Assembly (NCBI GenBank): GCA_027382625.1
Contig: JAJKFJ010020950.1
Location: 62,001-126,000 of the forward strand
Reading direction: 5' to 3'
DNA: 64,000 bases
Source of the DNA: Tetmemena sp. SeJ-2015
Lineage: Eukaryota; Ciliophora; Spirotrichea; Sporadotrichida; Oxytrichidae
Both the position numbers and the translations under genes were made by a program. The notes under the pieces are model-generated. The model searched no databases, was not told the origin of the DNA, and was given only the letters and a program-made list of their open reading frames with translations. This document shows, piece after piece, positions 1-11,100 of the stretch; within the stretch, counting starts at the first letter, position 1, and each line of letters starts with the position of its first letter.

Positions 1-421
1 AGAAGTTTACGTAATAGAGTGATGAGAAATTTAGTGAGGCTATATTAATCCTCTTCTTACTTTCAAAATTTTTAGAGCGACTGGAGAGCCATCAGAGATT
101 TTCTAAGCTTTGAAAACGACAGAGAATTTTCCCTCTCCTATAGGATTTTTAGTAAGATAAGAAATCAGTTGACTGAAATAATGGAATGATGAAATAAAAT
201 TGAAACTTCATATAGTTTTCAATTGCATTTGGTCAAGTATGATAGCTATGAAAAATGATTTGTCACAAGCTTAACACTAGTATTTTGTGATTATTAGACT
301 TACCAATAGGCTTTATGATTCTATAGTCCCTGACTTCCTTATTATAGAATTCGCCCTTCTCCTATTAAGGGACAGGTTTTGGTTCTGGTTTAGGGTCCCA
401 CGTGTCTTTCTCCTCTGTCAT
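1..421 (-). CDS. Protein kinase, 5' end (NEK-like), cut by window edge
   Basis: The 5' end of a Ser/Thr kinase gene running off the left edge. The ATG at 421-419 opens a charged leader (MTEEKDTWDPKPEPKPVP) followed by DYRIIKPIG. A GT-AG intron (303-138) separates this from EGKFSVVFKA and SPVALKIL, ending at 61 before another GTAAG donor. The glycine-rich loop (G-E-G-K-F-S-V-V) and the VALK lysine of the ATP site are both present, which identifies the N-lobe of a protein kinase. The FSVV loop resembles NEK family members, but the catalytic loop and activation segment lie outside the window, so the family is only a guess. Gln codons are TAA and TAG in this short stretch. Confidence 0.72.
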
Positions 422-1056
422 TCTTTACTAGTTCTCAAAGGTTTTTTATTATGTAGAATGGTTGGCTGCTTGAAAGAGCAAAAATGGATGAAATGGAAGT
501 TTATAATTTAATATTTTTAAGCTTCAACTTTATTTATATTTTGAATTGTTCTGATAATATTAAAATTCATAGTAATCAGAAAAGGATATCTACTATAAAT
601 ATAAGTACATATGGATTCAGGATTCAGTTGAGGAATTTAATAAGGATTAATAACTTGCGGCTTTAATTTGCGTGAAGGGTTTTCCATTATAAAGCTTAAA
701 TTGAACAAAGAAAACTCTTAAAGCACGACACAAACAATGAGTTATGGACAATAATTTATTACAAATGTGATCTATTTATAATATGCGATTCAAATTTAAA
801 TATGAAGAATTAAATGTCGATGAGAAAAAGTATCTTATTATTTTTAAAATTACACATTTAAGCATTTTAAGGCAATTTTGAGTCAAAAGTTGCACAAGTA
901 GAACTGAAGTAGATAATAAATCCTATAAGTAGTTCTAATTTTATAATGGCTTAGAAATAAGTAGCCAATTAAGTGCTCTCTTATAAAGATCATATTTTTT
1001 ACTACTGCTCACTTTTAATCATCTGTCAAAATTAAATCCTTTTTCTATAATAAATA
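422..1056. other. AT-rich intergenic stretch
   Basis: Between the divergent kinase (-) and the small gene at 1057 (+). Open frames are short, lack the codon pattern of neighbouring genes and show no recognisable protein. It probably holds both promoters and the ends of two future macronuclear chromosomes. No telomere repeat is visible. Confidence 0.5.
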
Positions 1057-1600
1057 ATGAATCAAAAGAACTTGCAAAAAATCGGACTGGGAGCAGCTGC
1101 TGCTGGTGCCATCTATTATTTCTTCTACAAAAAGAAGGAGCCCATGCGCTCCACCACATAGGTATGCTATTACTTTATTAAGACCCACTTTTCCTTTCTC
1201 CATAAAATAGAATTCTAATAATGTTTCTGTTTCTATAGGGCTATAATCCAAATTTGCATGGCACCATGGCTGGAAGCTCTCCTTAGGATTAGCAAAGAGC
1301 GAGTAGCATGAATCCAATTTCTGGCTCCGCACACTTGGCCAATAAGAGTGACGCCTAGAAGAGACAACAGCAGCAAGAAGCGGGCAGGTAGTAGTGAGCC
1401 GAGATTCTCCCAGATTTGAGTCTCAATGATCACAGAAAACTCTGAGTGATCTGAAGCAAGTTGCTGCTTCAATACGATGCGAGAAGAAGAAGTTTTTTAA
1501 AATAGAGAATCAAAGCAACAAATTAAAGAATGCCTAAATTCAAAGATAAATCCTAAAACAAGAATAAGAACAACAACAAGAAGAGTATCAATTAATCTGA
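1057..1600 (+). CDS. Small one-helix protein with Gln-rich tail
   Basis: The ATG at 1057 gives MNQKNLQKIGLGAAAAGAIY followed by YFFYKKK, a single hydrophobic helix with flanking lysines, as in small organelle or ER membrane anchors. A GT-AG intron (about 1161-1238, GTATGC...TATAG) leads to a Gly/Ser/Gln-rich stretch (GYNPNLHGTMAGSSPQDQQ). An in-frame TGA is met near 1394. Downstream the frame is coding-like again (SLNDLKQVAASIRCEKKKFF, then a Gln/Glu-rich tail to TGA at 1598) once a 20-bp IES is removed. Whether the second half belongs to this gene (with another IES hiding the TGA) or is separate is unclear. No family is recognised. Confidence 0.45.
1427..1446. other. IES, 20 bp, pointer TGATC
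   Basis: TGATC is repeated at 1427-1431 and 1447-1451. Excision joins ...SLNDH to LKQVAAS in one open frame; unexcised, the frame hits TGA. Confidence 0.6.
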
Positions 1601-1735
1601 ATCTTGAATCCGTTAAATTTTGATTCAACTTATAAATAAATCATCTTTTCTAAAGCCATCATCGTATTGATAGTTTGAAGTTGAAATGTTTTGGAATATT
1701 ATATCATGATAGTTTCATAGATTTAAAATTACTCT

Positions 1736-4157
1736 TCATGTAAAGTCGACATCTCTTCTCTTTCTCCTCCTATTGGCTCTATTCTTTTTCTTAATACTGG
1801 AAATCTCCTTGGTAGTTTCAAATAAGCCTGTAGTATTGCCTCCTGCAGATTTGTCTCTCTCAAGATCATCATCACTATGGTCCCCTCCACCCAAATAGCC
1901 GCCAGTGTTTCTTTCATTCTTGAAAATGTTGTTATTGTTCTAGTTAGTGTTCGCAAAGTTATCATAAGTAGTTTCATCTTGCGAGTCAGTCGACCTATTA
2001 CCTTTGCCATTATACTTGAGAGGGCTCTCCTCCTAATCCTCCTCATAGGAAGATTTCTTAGCCTTTGGCTTTGAGTAATCTCCATTTTACTTGCGGCCAT
2101 TCTTGCCTCTCTTATCATTTCCACTGAATTCCTTAGTCAAATCCAAACCATAAGCGTTTCCACTGCTCGTCCCACCTAGGACGTTATCACTCGCTCGAGT
2201 GTTGAGAGACTTCTAGTTGTAAGACTCTCCCCCTAGCTGATTGCTCTTTCTCTTCTTACTCAGCGATTCACCCTCGCTTGCGTAGTCATCTGCATATGTC
2301 GAGTTGTTGATCTTGTAGTTTGCTCCTGCCATCGACTGCTTGTTGAAGTTCTCTTGACTATAAGGGTTTTGATAGTACTGCTGTTATCCTTGAGAGAAAT
2401 AATTACTATGAATAAGAGAAGAGAATTGACAGAGAAATTTTAGTGCATGTGGGAGATATCAAAGCTGTTAGATTATTTGGCCTGGCTGCTTAGTTCCTCA
2501 GCCTTGAGTCTCATATTGATGTAGATGTTGAGTCTCAGGCTTTGATAGGTCAGGAGCATGAAGTAAACTCCAAGTGCGAGCACTCCCGCATAGATGAACC
2601 ACTGATAGTAGAAACCCTCATCACAGAAGTCTTAGTTCTGAGATTGAGCGAAGTTCTTCAAGTGAGTGCAGGCTGTCATCGAGGAAATGAGGTTAATATT
2701 AGTCTAGATCAGGTTTAAAGTCGACACCCATTATGTGAAGATAATAAAATGTTTAACAACAGCACTTTAAATGTGAGACCTGCATCAGACTTCAAGGTTG
2801 TAGAGTTGTTGAGAATCTGAGACAGCTAGTCTGCAGAGTAAACAGGGTCTGTGTAGCCAAGGGACTGCAGTCTCTCATTGCAAAGGATGATGCCTTTCTA
2901 ATATTCGATAGAGCTCTGATAGCCGATAGTAGTCAGTATGGAAGTAGAGTTCGTGGGAATGCAGGATAGATACTTTCCTATTCCAGTTCCAACAGTTGGA
3001 GTCTAGCCGCTCTCATCTATCGAAATAAGATGCTCGCAGTAATCGACCTGATAAATCATTTGCCCATGCTTCATAGCGAATAAAGCTACTGTGCTGCTGA
3101 TTAGCAGAAAGCTTATCAGTCCATTTGCTAGTGCCGCTCTTGGAAAATCCTTGTTGATAGCTACACAATTCATTATTAACAGAGCAAGTCCGAAAGCGAA
3201 GGACAGGAAAACCCAAATGAAAACTCCCACCTCAAGTGCATTCAGTTCGCTCTAATAGCTATTAGAGCCTGATTGAATAGCGTCTACATCTTTAACTACC
3301 TAGTAATTGATCTTAAATCAAACTTTAAGGGATAAATAATCGAATGAAGAGAGGTCGAAGAACATCTTGACCTTGTATTTTGTGATATAATCCTACTGGC
3401 TAGCGTCATTTAAATTTTGAAGATTCATGCTGAGCTGAGTCTAATTCTATTTCAACAATTCCGCTTGGGAAGCAATCTGATCTGTTGACTACTTAGCACT
3501 TTACAAATACCCGATGTTTCCTATTATCAAAATGGTTGAGGTGGCTATGAAATAGCAAGTCAGCATAGTGATTCCACAGATTAGGCTATTACGAGCAGGC
3601 CCGTCTTAGAAAACTTCCACCTCTTCGTTCTTTAACTCCCCGCCACACTTTTTAAATCCCAGTCTGCCTGTTGTGAACATAAGAAATGCTATGAGGAATA
3701 TAACTGCAGCAAATAGAATCATTGAAATTTTCATAATGTAAAAATGACTTAATTTAATCACGAAGACCATGTAAACTATCCCCTGGAAATAACCAGAGGC
3801 CTCAGGTTTGTAAGTATTGGGCACTTCTTCAAGTTTCATATTGTACCTAGGTATTTTATTCTTGACATCTATCAAGTTGATCAGAGAGGTTCTCAGAGAA
3901 GATGAAGAAGTGTTTGATATTTCCAAGAGTAGGTTCCTACTTATCTAGGATGGATCTAATATGAAAAATTCTTCTTATTGGAAATTCTATTGTTATTACT
4001 AATTAACTGTTTGATCAGCATTTACTGGATCTTGAAGGCTTTGGACTGAATTTCTTGAGGCCAGATCAGTCGATACTTGAGTGTAAGTTGTCCCTAATTG
4101 CAGGGCTATTATCACAAAGAACAAGAATGAAGAGTTTATAATCGTCGACATCTTCAT
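1736..4157 (-). CDS. Multispan membrane protein with long polar tail
   Basis: The start is ATG 4157-4155 (MKMSTIIN), followed by a signal-peptide-like hydrophobic run and a lumenal segment. After that come several membrane spans: around 3680-3800, around 3550, around 3060-3210 (VFLSFAFGLALLIMNCVA and LISFLLISSTVALFAM) and around 2590 (YAGVLALGVYFMLLTY). Large loops between the spans carry N-glycosylation-type NST motifs. The arrangement recalls prominin/tweety-like pentaspan proteins, but no diagnostic motif was found. After the last span the protein continues as an Asn/Lys/Asp-rich tail (KKRKSNQLGGESYNQKS) ending at TGA 1738-1736. Frames are continuous only after removal of IESs at 2393, 2733 and probably 3313. 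The fused tail was at first taken for a separate nuclear protein. Confidence 0.6.
2393..2430. other. IES, 38 bp, pointer AGAGAAAT
   Basis: AGAGAAAT is repeated at 2393-2400 and 2431-2438. Excision fuses the last membrane-span exon (-strand ...SHMHQNF) to the polar tail (SQGQQQYYQNPYS) in frame. Confidence 0.75.
2733..2770. other. IES, 38 bp, pointer ATGTGA
   Basis: ATGTGA is repeated at 2733-2738 and 2771-2776. On the - strand, excision joins ...KSDAGLT to QWVSTLNLIQTNINL, removing a TGA. There is no GT-AG pair at these borders. Confidence 0.72.
3313..3324. other. Very short IES, 12 bp, pointer TTAA
   Basis: TTAA is repeated at 3313 and 3325. Removing 12 bp deletes an in-frame TGA (LSLKV-stop-FKINY becomes LSLKINYQVV). 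The pointer is short and the site AT-rich, so it is less certain than longer examples. Confidence 0.45.
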
Positions 4158-4424
4158 TAACCCTCTCGGCCTATGAAATATAAACAAAAATATTATTAAT
4201 ATTCTATGCGAAGAATTCAGGGTAATTGACTTAGTTTGGTTCATAGGTATGTTTATTTCAGAGTTTAATTCTTAAGAGCAGCTGCCCTTTTTGCCCAAGT
4301 ATTTATAAACCTATTTGTCTTTCATAATTATAATTTTTGTCCCCTTCTAAATTAAATTGTGAACTTATGTGGAAAAATGTATCTGATTAAATGAAAATAG
4401 GTTTGAAATTATAATGGAAGTAGA

Positions 4425-4974
4425 TCACTGATTCTCTGCTCTCCCGAATTTAGTCTCCAACTGTACTACCACTTATTCCATGAGATCAATCTAAATTATA
4501 TTAAATAATTAGATGGATATCTTAATATGAATAATAATAATTAGAATGAATGTTAGTTTCTAAGACATTCATTTGTGCGTCCACTTCCTCAAGCTGATCC
4601 AAACTTTGCAAAAGCAATTTCTTCTTAGCCTCAAAGTCAAGTTCATGTTGCACCTTAAGACCTGACTTGCTCTCTTCTTCCCCCCCTTTCAACTAATCCC
4701 TGATTGCTGTTTATTCCTCCATTCAAACAAAACTCATTAGGAGAAGATTATATAATAAATTTTTTATTACAGTTAATTTATTGTCACCCTGTTAATCTTC
4801 TCAAGTGTTTAAATCTCCAAGGTATGTTGATTGACTGTCTCTTTTACTATATCTACAAAGTTTTGCACGTACTCCTCTGTTAATTAAGTTGTCTTGCTTT
4901 TCTAAATACCAATTTTAGATACACCAGTTCGAATATTTTCATCTTACTTCTGCTTGCACTTATTCCTCAGACAT
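4425..4974 (-). CDS. Small coiled-coil protein, possibly BLOC-1 subunit 2-like
   Basis: ATG 4974-4972 gives MSEEQVQAE. A consensus 46-nt intron (GTAAGAT...TTTAG) follows, then KSKTTQLTEEYVQNFVDIV. An IES (4698-4786, pointer CCCTG) is removed to reach DQLKGGEEESKSGLKVQHEL. The C-terminal helix reads LDQLEEVDAQMNVLETN, and after a further AT-rich IES with a 3-bp pointer it continues IDLMEQVVVQLETKF to TGA 4427-4425. The protein would be about 120 residues and entirely helical. The final LDQL...V...LE...LE.KF pattern resembles BLOC1S2, a subunit of the lysosome-related organelle/BORC complexes. The match is from memory of the family and is weak; any small coiled-coil adaptor is possible. Confidence 0.4.
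4698..4786. other. IES, 89 bp, pointer CCCTG
   Basis: CCCTG is repeated at 4698-4702 and 4787-4791. The 89-bp insert is AT-rich with a stop in frame. Excision joins TLEKINR to DQLKGGEE on the - strand. Confidence 0.7.
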
Positions 4975-5198
4975 TATGATTATATTAAACTTTCTTCAGT
5001 TAAAAATAATTTCTACACTCAATTAAATGTGGAGCATGAATATCAAGAATGCATTTATGCTGGTGATTGATTATAAAATAAGTTTAGAGTATAATGCTTG
5101 AAATAAGAGAGATGCTCCTTTGTGGAAACATCAAATGGGTGTATGCTTAAGAAATTGAATTGTCATTTCAAAAGCTTAAATTAGCTGAGTGAAGTTGC

Positions 5199-8100
5199 TC
5201 AGTAATCATCTCCGAAGAGACCACCTTCATGATCTCCTTCCTCTTCGTTAGCTTCCTCTTGTCCGCCTTCTTCATCCTCATCATCTGGTCTCTCGTGCAT
5301 GTGGTGGACTTCTTCTTCCTACTGCACTGCATTCATTAAATTTAGACATTGGGTTCAATATTCTTTCATTATCATTCTCGATATCTGCATCGATGGCAGT
5401 ACAGAACCTGATAGCGTAGATGAGCTTATCTCTGAAGGAATCCTCGCTCTTATAAGCAGGGATCTCAAGTCTAAAGAAGCAAGTTCTACCCACAGGCAAC
5501 TTAGCCACATCAGCGCTCTCGTCAAGCTGCAAAGTGTGATTCTCACTCACCTCCTCTTCTTTGAGGGGGAGTCTGGTTCTACCCCACACAAACTTAAGGT
5601 AGAGCATCCTCTCTTCATTTGTGAAGCCATTCAAAATCTTCCAGAACTTCTTCACTGTGTCTGTGCTCTCAGAGCAGTTCTAAATTAATTAGTAAGCACT
5701 CCATGATTAAAGGGACAATCAATTGAGAATAGAGTAAACATATGAACTAACTTACTCTATAAACTGTAATATCCTTGAGTCTTTCGATGTTCACAATTTC
5801 CATGCCAACTACCTTGTATTCCAAATCACTCCAGCATAGCATCCTGAGAGCACTTGCCTCAAAAGTCTTATCTATTCCGTGCTTGATGGCCTTGATCTGC
5901 TTTTTACATTCGCCAATTCTAACTTCGATGGTGCGATGGATGTATTCCTTGATGTTCGAGAAATTAACTCTGATGGATTTACCACCAGGCACCAACTCCA
6001 CTTCCTCTCCATTTGAAAGGATAGTAGTGAAGAACAGCTCATACCCTTCGAGGAATGTCTCTTCATCCATCTAGTTTTGAATGTCCTTCAAGCTTTCCAA
6101 AATCTGCACAGTCATAGAATCGATTCCATTCAAATCTCTGAGAGTAACCTCCTCCTCTGTTAGCTGTTTCCAGATGAATGAGGGCAAGTTTAAGCTCATC
6201 AATATTCCTGAACGCACACTCATGCCTATCAAAGCTCCAAGGAACTTAAACATTTACATGGCTGTAGGTGAAGAAGCAGCAGGATTGATGGTCCACTTTT
6301 CTCTATTCTCTCCATGATTATTCTTCTGGTTTTGAGTTGGGACTAAGAGGTTAAGCACATGGCTTTAAAGCTCCTGGCATAACTCAGTCAAGCTCTCTCT
6401 AAAAAGTCCACCCTGATCCAATGCAAACTCGCCAATAAACTTCACAAACCATGCCTTCTTGTCGGCCTAATTAATCCTCATGCCTCTAAAGTTCTGTTGC
6501 GCTAGGCCTCTCATTACTTGAGAGAAGACTGTATAATCTCCCTTTTCATCTACTTTGCCTGTGTCGAAGAACTCTCCAGCTCTCTTTCTATTCACATGGA
6601 CTGAGACTTAGCTGTCATCGGTTGAGAGATTTTCAAGAATCTTCTTTATCAATCTGTTCTTAAGGAGAAGTGGCACTTTGCTTCTATTGAGATTAAAGGT
6701 CTTGAGAAGGGACATATTTTAGTCTGCCTTGATAGACTTAGAAAGGTAGGAGAACGAGCCCCAAATGTATTGACAGTACTGAATAAATCTGCCTACGTGA
6801 AGGCGCTTCACTTCCTCTGAGAGTTCACTTAAGCGGTCAGATCTGAACTTGAGCTAATCTTGGAGCTTCAAATCCTAATACTTTATCTCATGCAAGGCTT
6901 CGTCCTTAAGTTTCTTGCTACAATAAAAAACTTGATAAAGAAATGTCAGAATCGATCAGATTTAATTATAAGGTATTCCTCAATGGTTGCTTTGAACTCT
7001 TTCTACAGATCTGGATCCAGAGACTCGACTTCTTTAACTGCTTAGTCAATTTGATCCCAAATATCTTTGTTCTTTTCAATCAATGCTACGCTATCTTTGC
7101 TATATCCGTAGTCGGGAGTAACTTTGACAGAGATTCTACTCTTCTCATTTTGTTCATAAAAATCTGAGATCTTGATCTCTGGAATCTGTGCATCTGCCTT
7201 TAATGCCTTACTTGTTCTTAGCGCAACAACAGGGTTGAAATCATGAATAGAGTCCTCCTAGAGCTACTCAAGACTCAGATTATTGCCATTATCTTTAACG
7301 CTGGTGTGGTATTGAATACTTAAAGAACCTCTTTGGTCTTGATCGATGAGTTAATCCATATCTATCTAATTCAGCACCTTCTTTTCTAAGTTTAAGACAG
7401 GTCTTTTAATCACCCATAGATAATCAGGGTTTACTTTAGTGTCAACGTCGCCATTACTAACACAAGTCTAGCAATAGCTTTTAACAGTAGTGGCCTCACT
7501 TTCTTCTCCCTCTCTCTTAGTCTTGACTTAGTGGAAATGATTCAATCCTCTTATCTCTCCTTCACAGAGTGAGCATCTTTGCGAGTGAAGGTAAATGTTC
7601 TCGCTATCTTTAATTGGCTTATTAAGTTCGAAGTCACCCTACAGAGACACATAGATCTTCTCTCCATAAGGTTAGACGTTGTATATATTCATGTCTGCAA
7701 ACATATCGTAAGTCTTGTAGTTGTTGGTCTTGCAAAGAGGCATGAACTTTCCAACTACTATCAGTTTCTTGGATGGGTTTGATCTGGGAGAGATTACAGC
7801 AGTTGTTCTTTGACTAGATTAGCTAAAAACAGTACTTAAATATTAATTGATGTTGGAGATTGCATCTTGTGAACTATGTAGTCATCGAAGAAGGGCATAT
7901 GGACTGGGGAGTAATGCTTTGGATCGTCACTTGTGTAACTACCCCAAGCATACACTCTCTCATGCTTGCTCACGACAAGCACATGATCATAGCCAATCAC
8001 AATGTCATTCAAAGATCTTGGCTCAATGTTTGTAAGCACTCTCCTAAAGGCTTAGCAGGTTTTGTTTGAGGGTCCTTACCCGAGTTAGCCTAAATCTGAA

Positions 8101-11100
8101 CTGCCTACTGTCCTGAGTTCTTGAATACCAGTTTTCAAGTTCTTCACTACAGACAAGTAGACAAACTCATTAGTGTTGACAGTTTTGCAAGCCCAAACTC
8201 TCAATCAGCTAAAAATTAAAGCCACTTGTCACTACATCTAATTATCTTTTGAATGCCTTCAGCTCTGGATTTCTATCTACGTCATCTTGAACTTGCTCAA
8301 CCATAGTGTTTATCTGCTCTGCATTTTGCTCTTCAACTTACTTTTCTACTTCACTTTCATTCTTAACCTCCTCTTCTTGTTTTACTTCCTCTCCTGGCTA
8401 TTCTGAAACTGGCTCTAGAGCTTAGATCTGCTCTGGAGATTTAACTTCCTCTTACACCTGATCTTATTATTGCTAAACTGCTTCTACTTCATGAGCAACT
8501 TCAGCTACAGCCGGCTCAACAGGAGCTACCTGCTCTTATTTATTTTCATTTTCATGTTGCAATTCTGGTACTGGTTCAGCAGGTACTTCCACAACTTCAG
8601 CTACATTTTCAGGATTATTAGGTTTAAATTTAATAAAGTTGAGCTTATATCTCAATCTAAGCAATTTGGCTGGGTCCTCCAATACTAATGACTTGTTACT
8701 GAATCACGTCGATTTAAAGTTAAAGTTCCCTGTCTTATTAAAGTGCTACAAGACTCTCAAAGTTCTCGCAATATAGCTGTCCATTCATAACCCAATACTT
8801 GAACACCTCATCCTGCTAGTGAACTCCTTATGCCTATGATTGGGCTGTGAGCTTCTTAATCCTCTTTTCCTTTTCTTTTTGAGCCTCTGCCGCTTTAATC
8901 TCCTCTTGAGATTTCTCTGAGATCTCTTCTTTCAAATTAAAGTAGCTTTATTAAAGGGCAATTAATTCTGCTGCTTCAACGAAATCAAAAAGATTGCCGA
9001 GATTCATTCCCTGATCCTCTTCTTCTTTTGGAGCAGCTGCAGGAGCATCCGCTGGCTTCTAAGCATCGGCTGCCTTGTTTTAAGCTTGAACCTATTCATC
9101 ACTTTGCTTTTGGCTCTCACTAGCACTCTAGGTGGCTTGAGTGTCAGTTGTTCTATCAGTGGGAGGGGCAGCATCAGCTGACAAGTCAACCTTCTTCTCC
9201 TCTACTTTCTCTGCCTCATTTGAAACAGGCTCAGCGGGTACTTAGAATACTCTTGGCTCTTCAAAAGGAGCATCAACCTTGTACTCTGTCTCAGGGGCGA
9301 ATAGAGGAACTTCATAGAATCCAAACTTGCTGTTATCAATCTTTGAAAGCTTAGCAAGCTTATCTCCAACTGCGTAAATCTTGCCTTTCTCTGTGCAAGC
9401 GACAGTAACTTAGAAGAAAGTGTTGATCTGAATAATCTTGTCCTTCTTCTCATAGAAAGGTATCTCCACTGCTGGCTTTACATCAGTCACTTCTTCTTCC
9501 TTGTCCATGAAATGTCTACACTTGCTGCGACCCTCAGCCATCACTTTACCATTTGAAAGAAGGATGACGCGACACTGCTTTCCGAAGGTGAATTGAGCCA
9601 CGTCCCAAGAGTCTTTGAAGCGGGTGAGCTCATCATTTTTCCACAGGTACATCTTGTTGCCCTTAGTAAGGTACTATAGTAACATTAGAGAATGAAGGCT
9701 TTTCTAATTAGACTTACGAATTTGCCGTAGCTAGTCTCCTCATATCTTTCTAATGGCTTGTAAAGAGGCACGTCTACCAACTAAGGTGTGGGGTTCTCAT
9801 CACTTGTGCTAATAAATTTAATACTTAAAACATGCTAAAGGTGTATATAGCACTGGGTTTCACGGGGTAATGGACATATGCTGAATTATTGTAGATGTTT
9901 TAAAGAGCAAAGTCCTTTTTAATAGAGCTATCGAAGTACAGACCTTCTACGTTCCTGCCTTATTTGTCAGTAGAAACTAACAGAGCCTATCCTAATGAAA
10001 GCTAAGTCTTGTCCTCTACTCTGAAGAAAAGTTTATCTGCTCCTTTGAAATCTATCTTATCATATTTTAAAGATATGCTTTTAACGATCTTGGCTCTGAA
10101 TTTCCCTTCGAAGAGTCTAGAATAAATGAGATGTGGATAGTTTCTTACTTCTCGTTTGTAGTAGTGATCTAGGTAGTGATCATTCTCTATGCATCATCAA
10201 GCTTGTTATAGAAAAGCATGTAGTCATTTAATTTACTGTCTCTGCCCTCTTCCAATAACTTATTGTAAACCTCAAGGTGGGAAGTCAAACTAAAAGTAAG
10301 GAATGAGAATGAATTATAATTATTTATAGTGCTTACTTATTTCTGTAGTGGAAGCATGGCTCCTCAGTCAGCTTATCTATCTAGTAGAGCTTATAGAGAA
10401 ACTCAATCAATATGCTCTTCGCCTCTTTATCAGTATGTCTAATGTATTGCTGCACTAGCTTTGCTCTTCTCGCATAGACCATCTTTTCAATTTCTTTCCT
10501 TGGTATGCCATCTATCTCACTGGCGCCTGAGTTGTCCTTAATCTGTCTCTTGACATACTCCACTTCCTCTTTTTCATAGGCTCCTTGTTCTTCGAAGTTA
10601 GAAAATAGGGAGTCGAGCAGCTTTAACTTTAGCAGCGATCTTAAGCGGTCTCTGGGGAGTTAAGGAGCTCTTTGTCTGATCTGTTCGAGTATTTAGATTA
10701 TCAGAACCCAAAACTTGGTCTTAAGCTTGTAGTTACCAATGAAGAGGTTGTTGATGGCTAACAAAGAGGAGATTAATCGGTCATAGAAAGGTAGAAGCAC
10801 ATCGAAATTCTCTTTCACGATCTGAGATAGCAAGGGGACCATTATGAGAAAGTTAAGCTAGAATAGATAAACTTGAAACCATAATGTAAGGGTTAACGAG
10901 TTGAGAAGCCTTGGTCTCAGTTTTGAAGAACTCTTCGATTCTGATTGTAGAATGACCTTTAGTGTCGTTTTTGAGCTCATCCATGTAACCTTGGTAGGCA
11001 TTTATGATGCCATCTTGGATCAAGATCGAAAGGAGAGGAGTGAATTTAGAGTTTACGCAGCAAATGTTCACCACCTTCTTCAAGAAATTTCTGAAGGACT

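Noticed and set aside
1729..2124. 131-residue Met/Arg-rich frame on -
   Set aside because: Out of frame with the Asn/Lys-rich tail that ends at TGA 1736; no continuity with flanking exons.
5299..5688. 129-residue open frame on + opposite the ligase C HECT domain
   Set aside because: It is the mirror of the HECT C-lobe in another frame; the - strand has conserved motifs and catalytic Cys.
5679..5746. Possible IES with pointer TAGA in ligase C
   Set aside because: Removing at TAGA breaks the HECT frame; GTAAGT...TTTAG splicing keeps it, so it is an intron.
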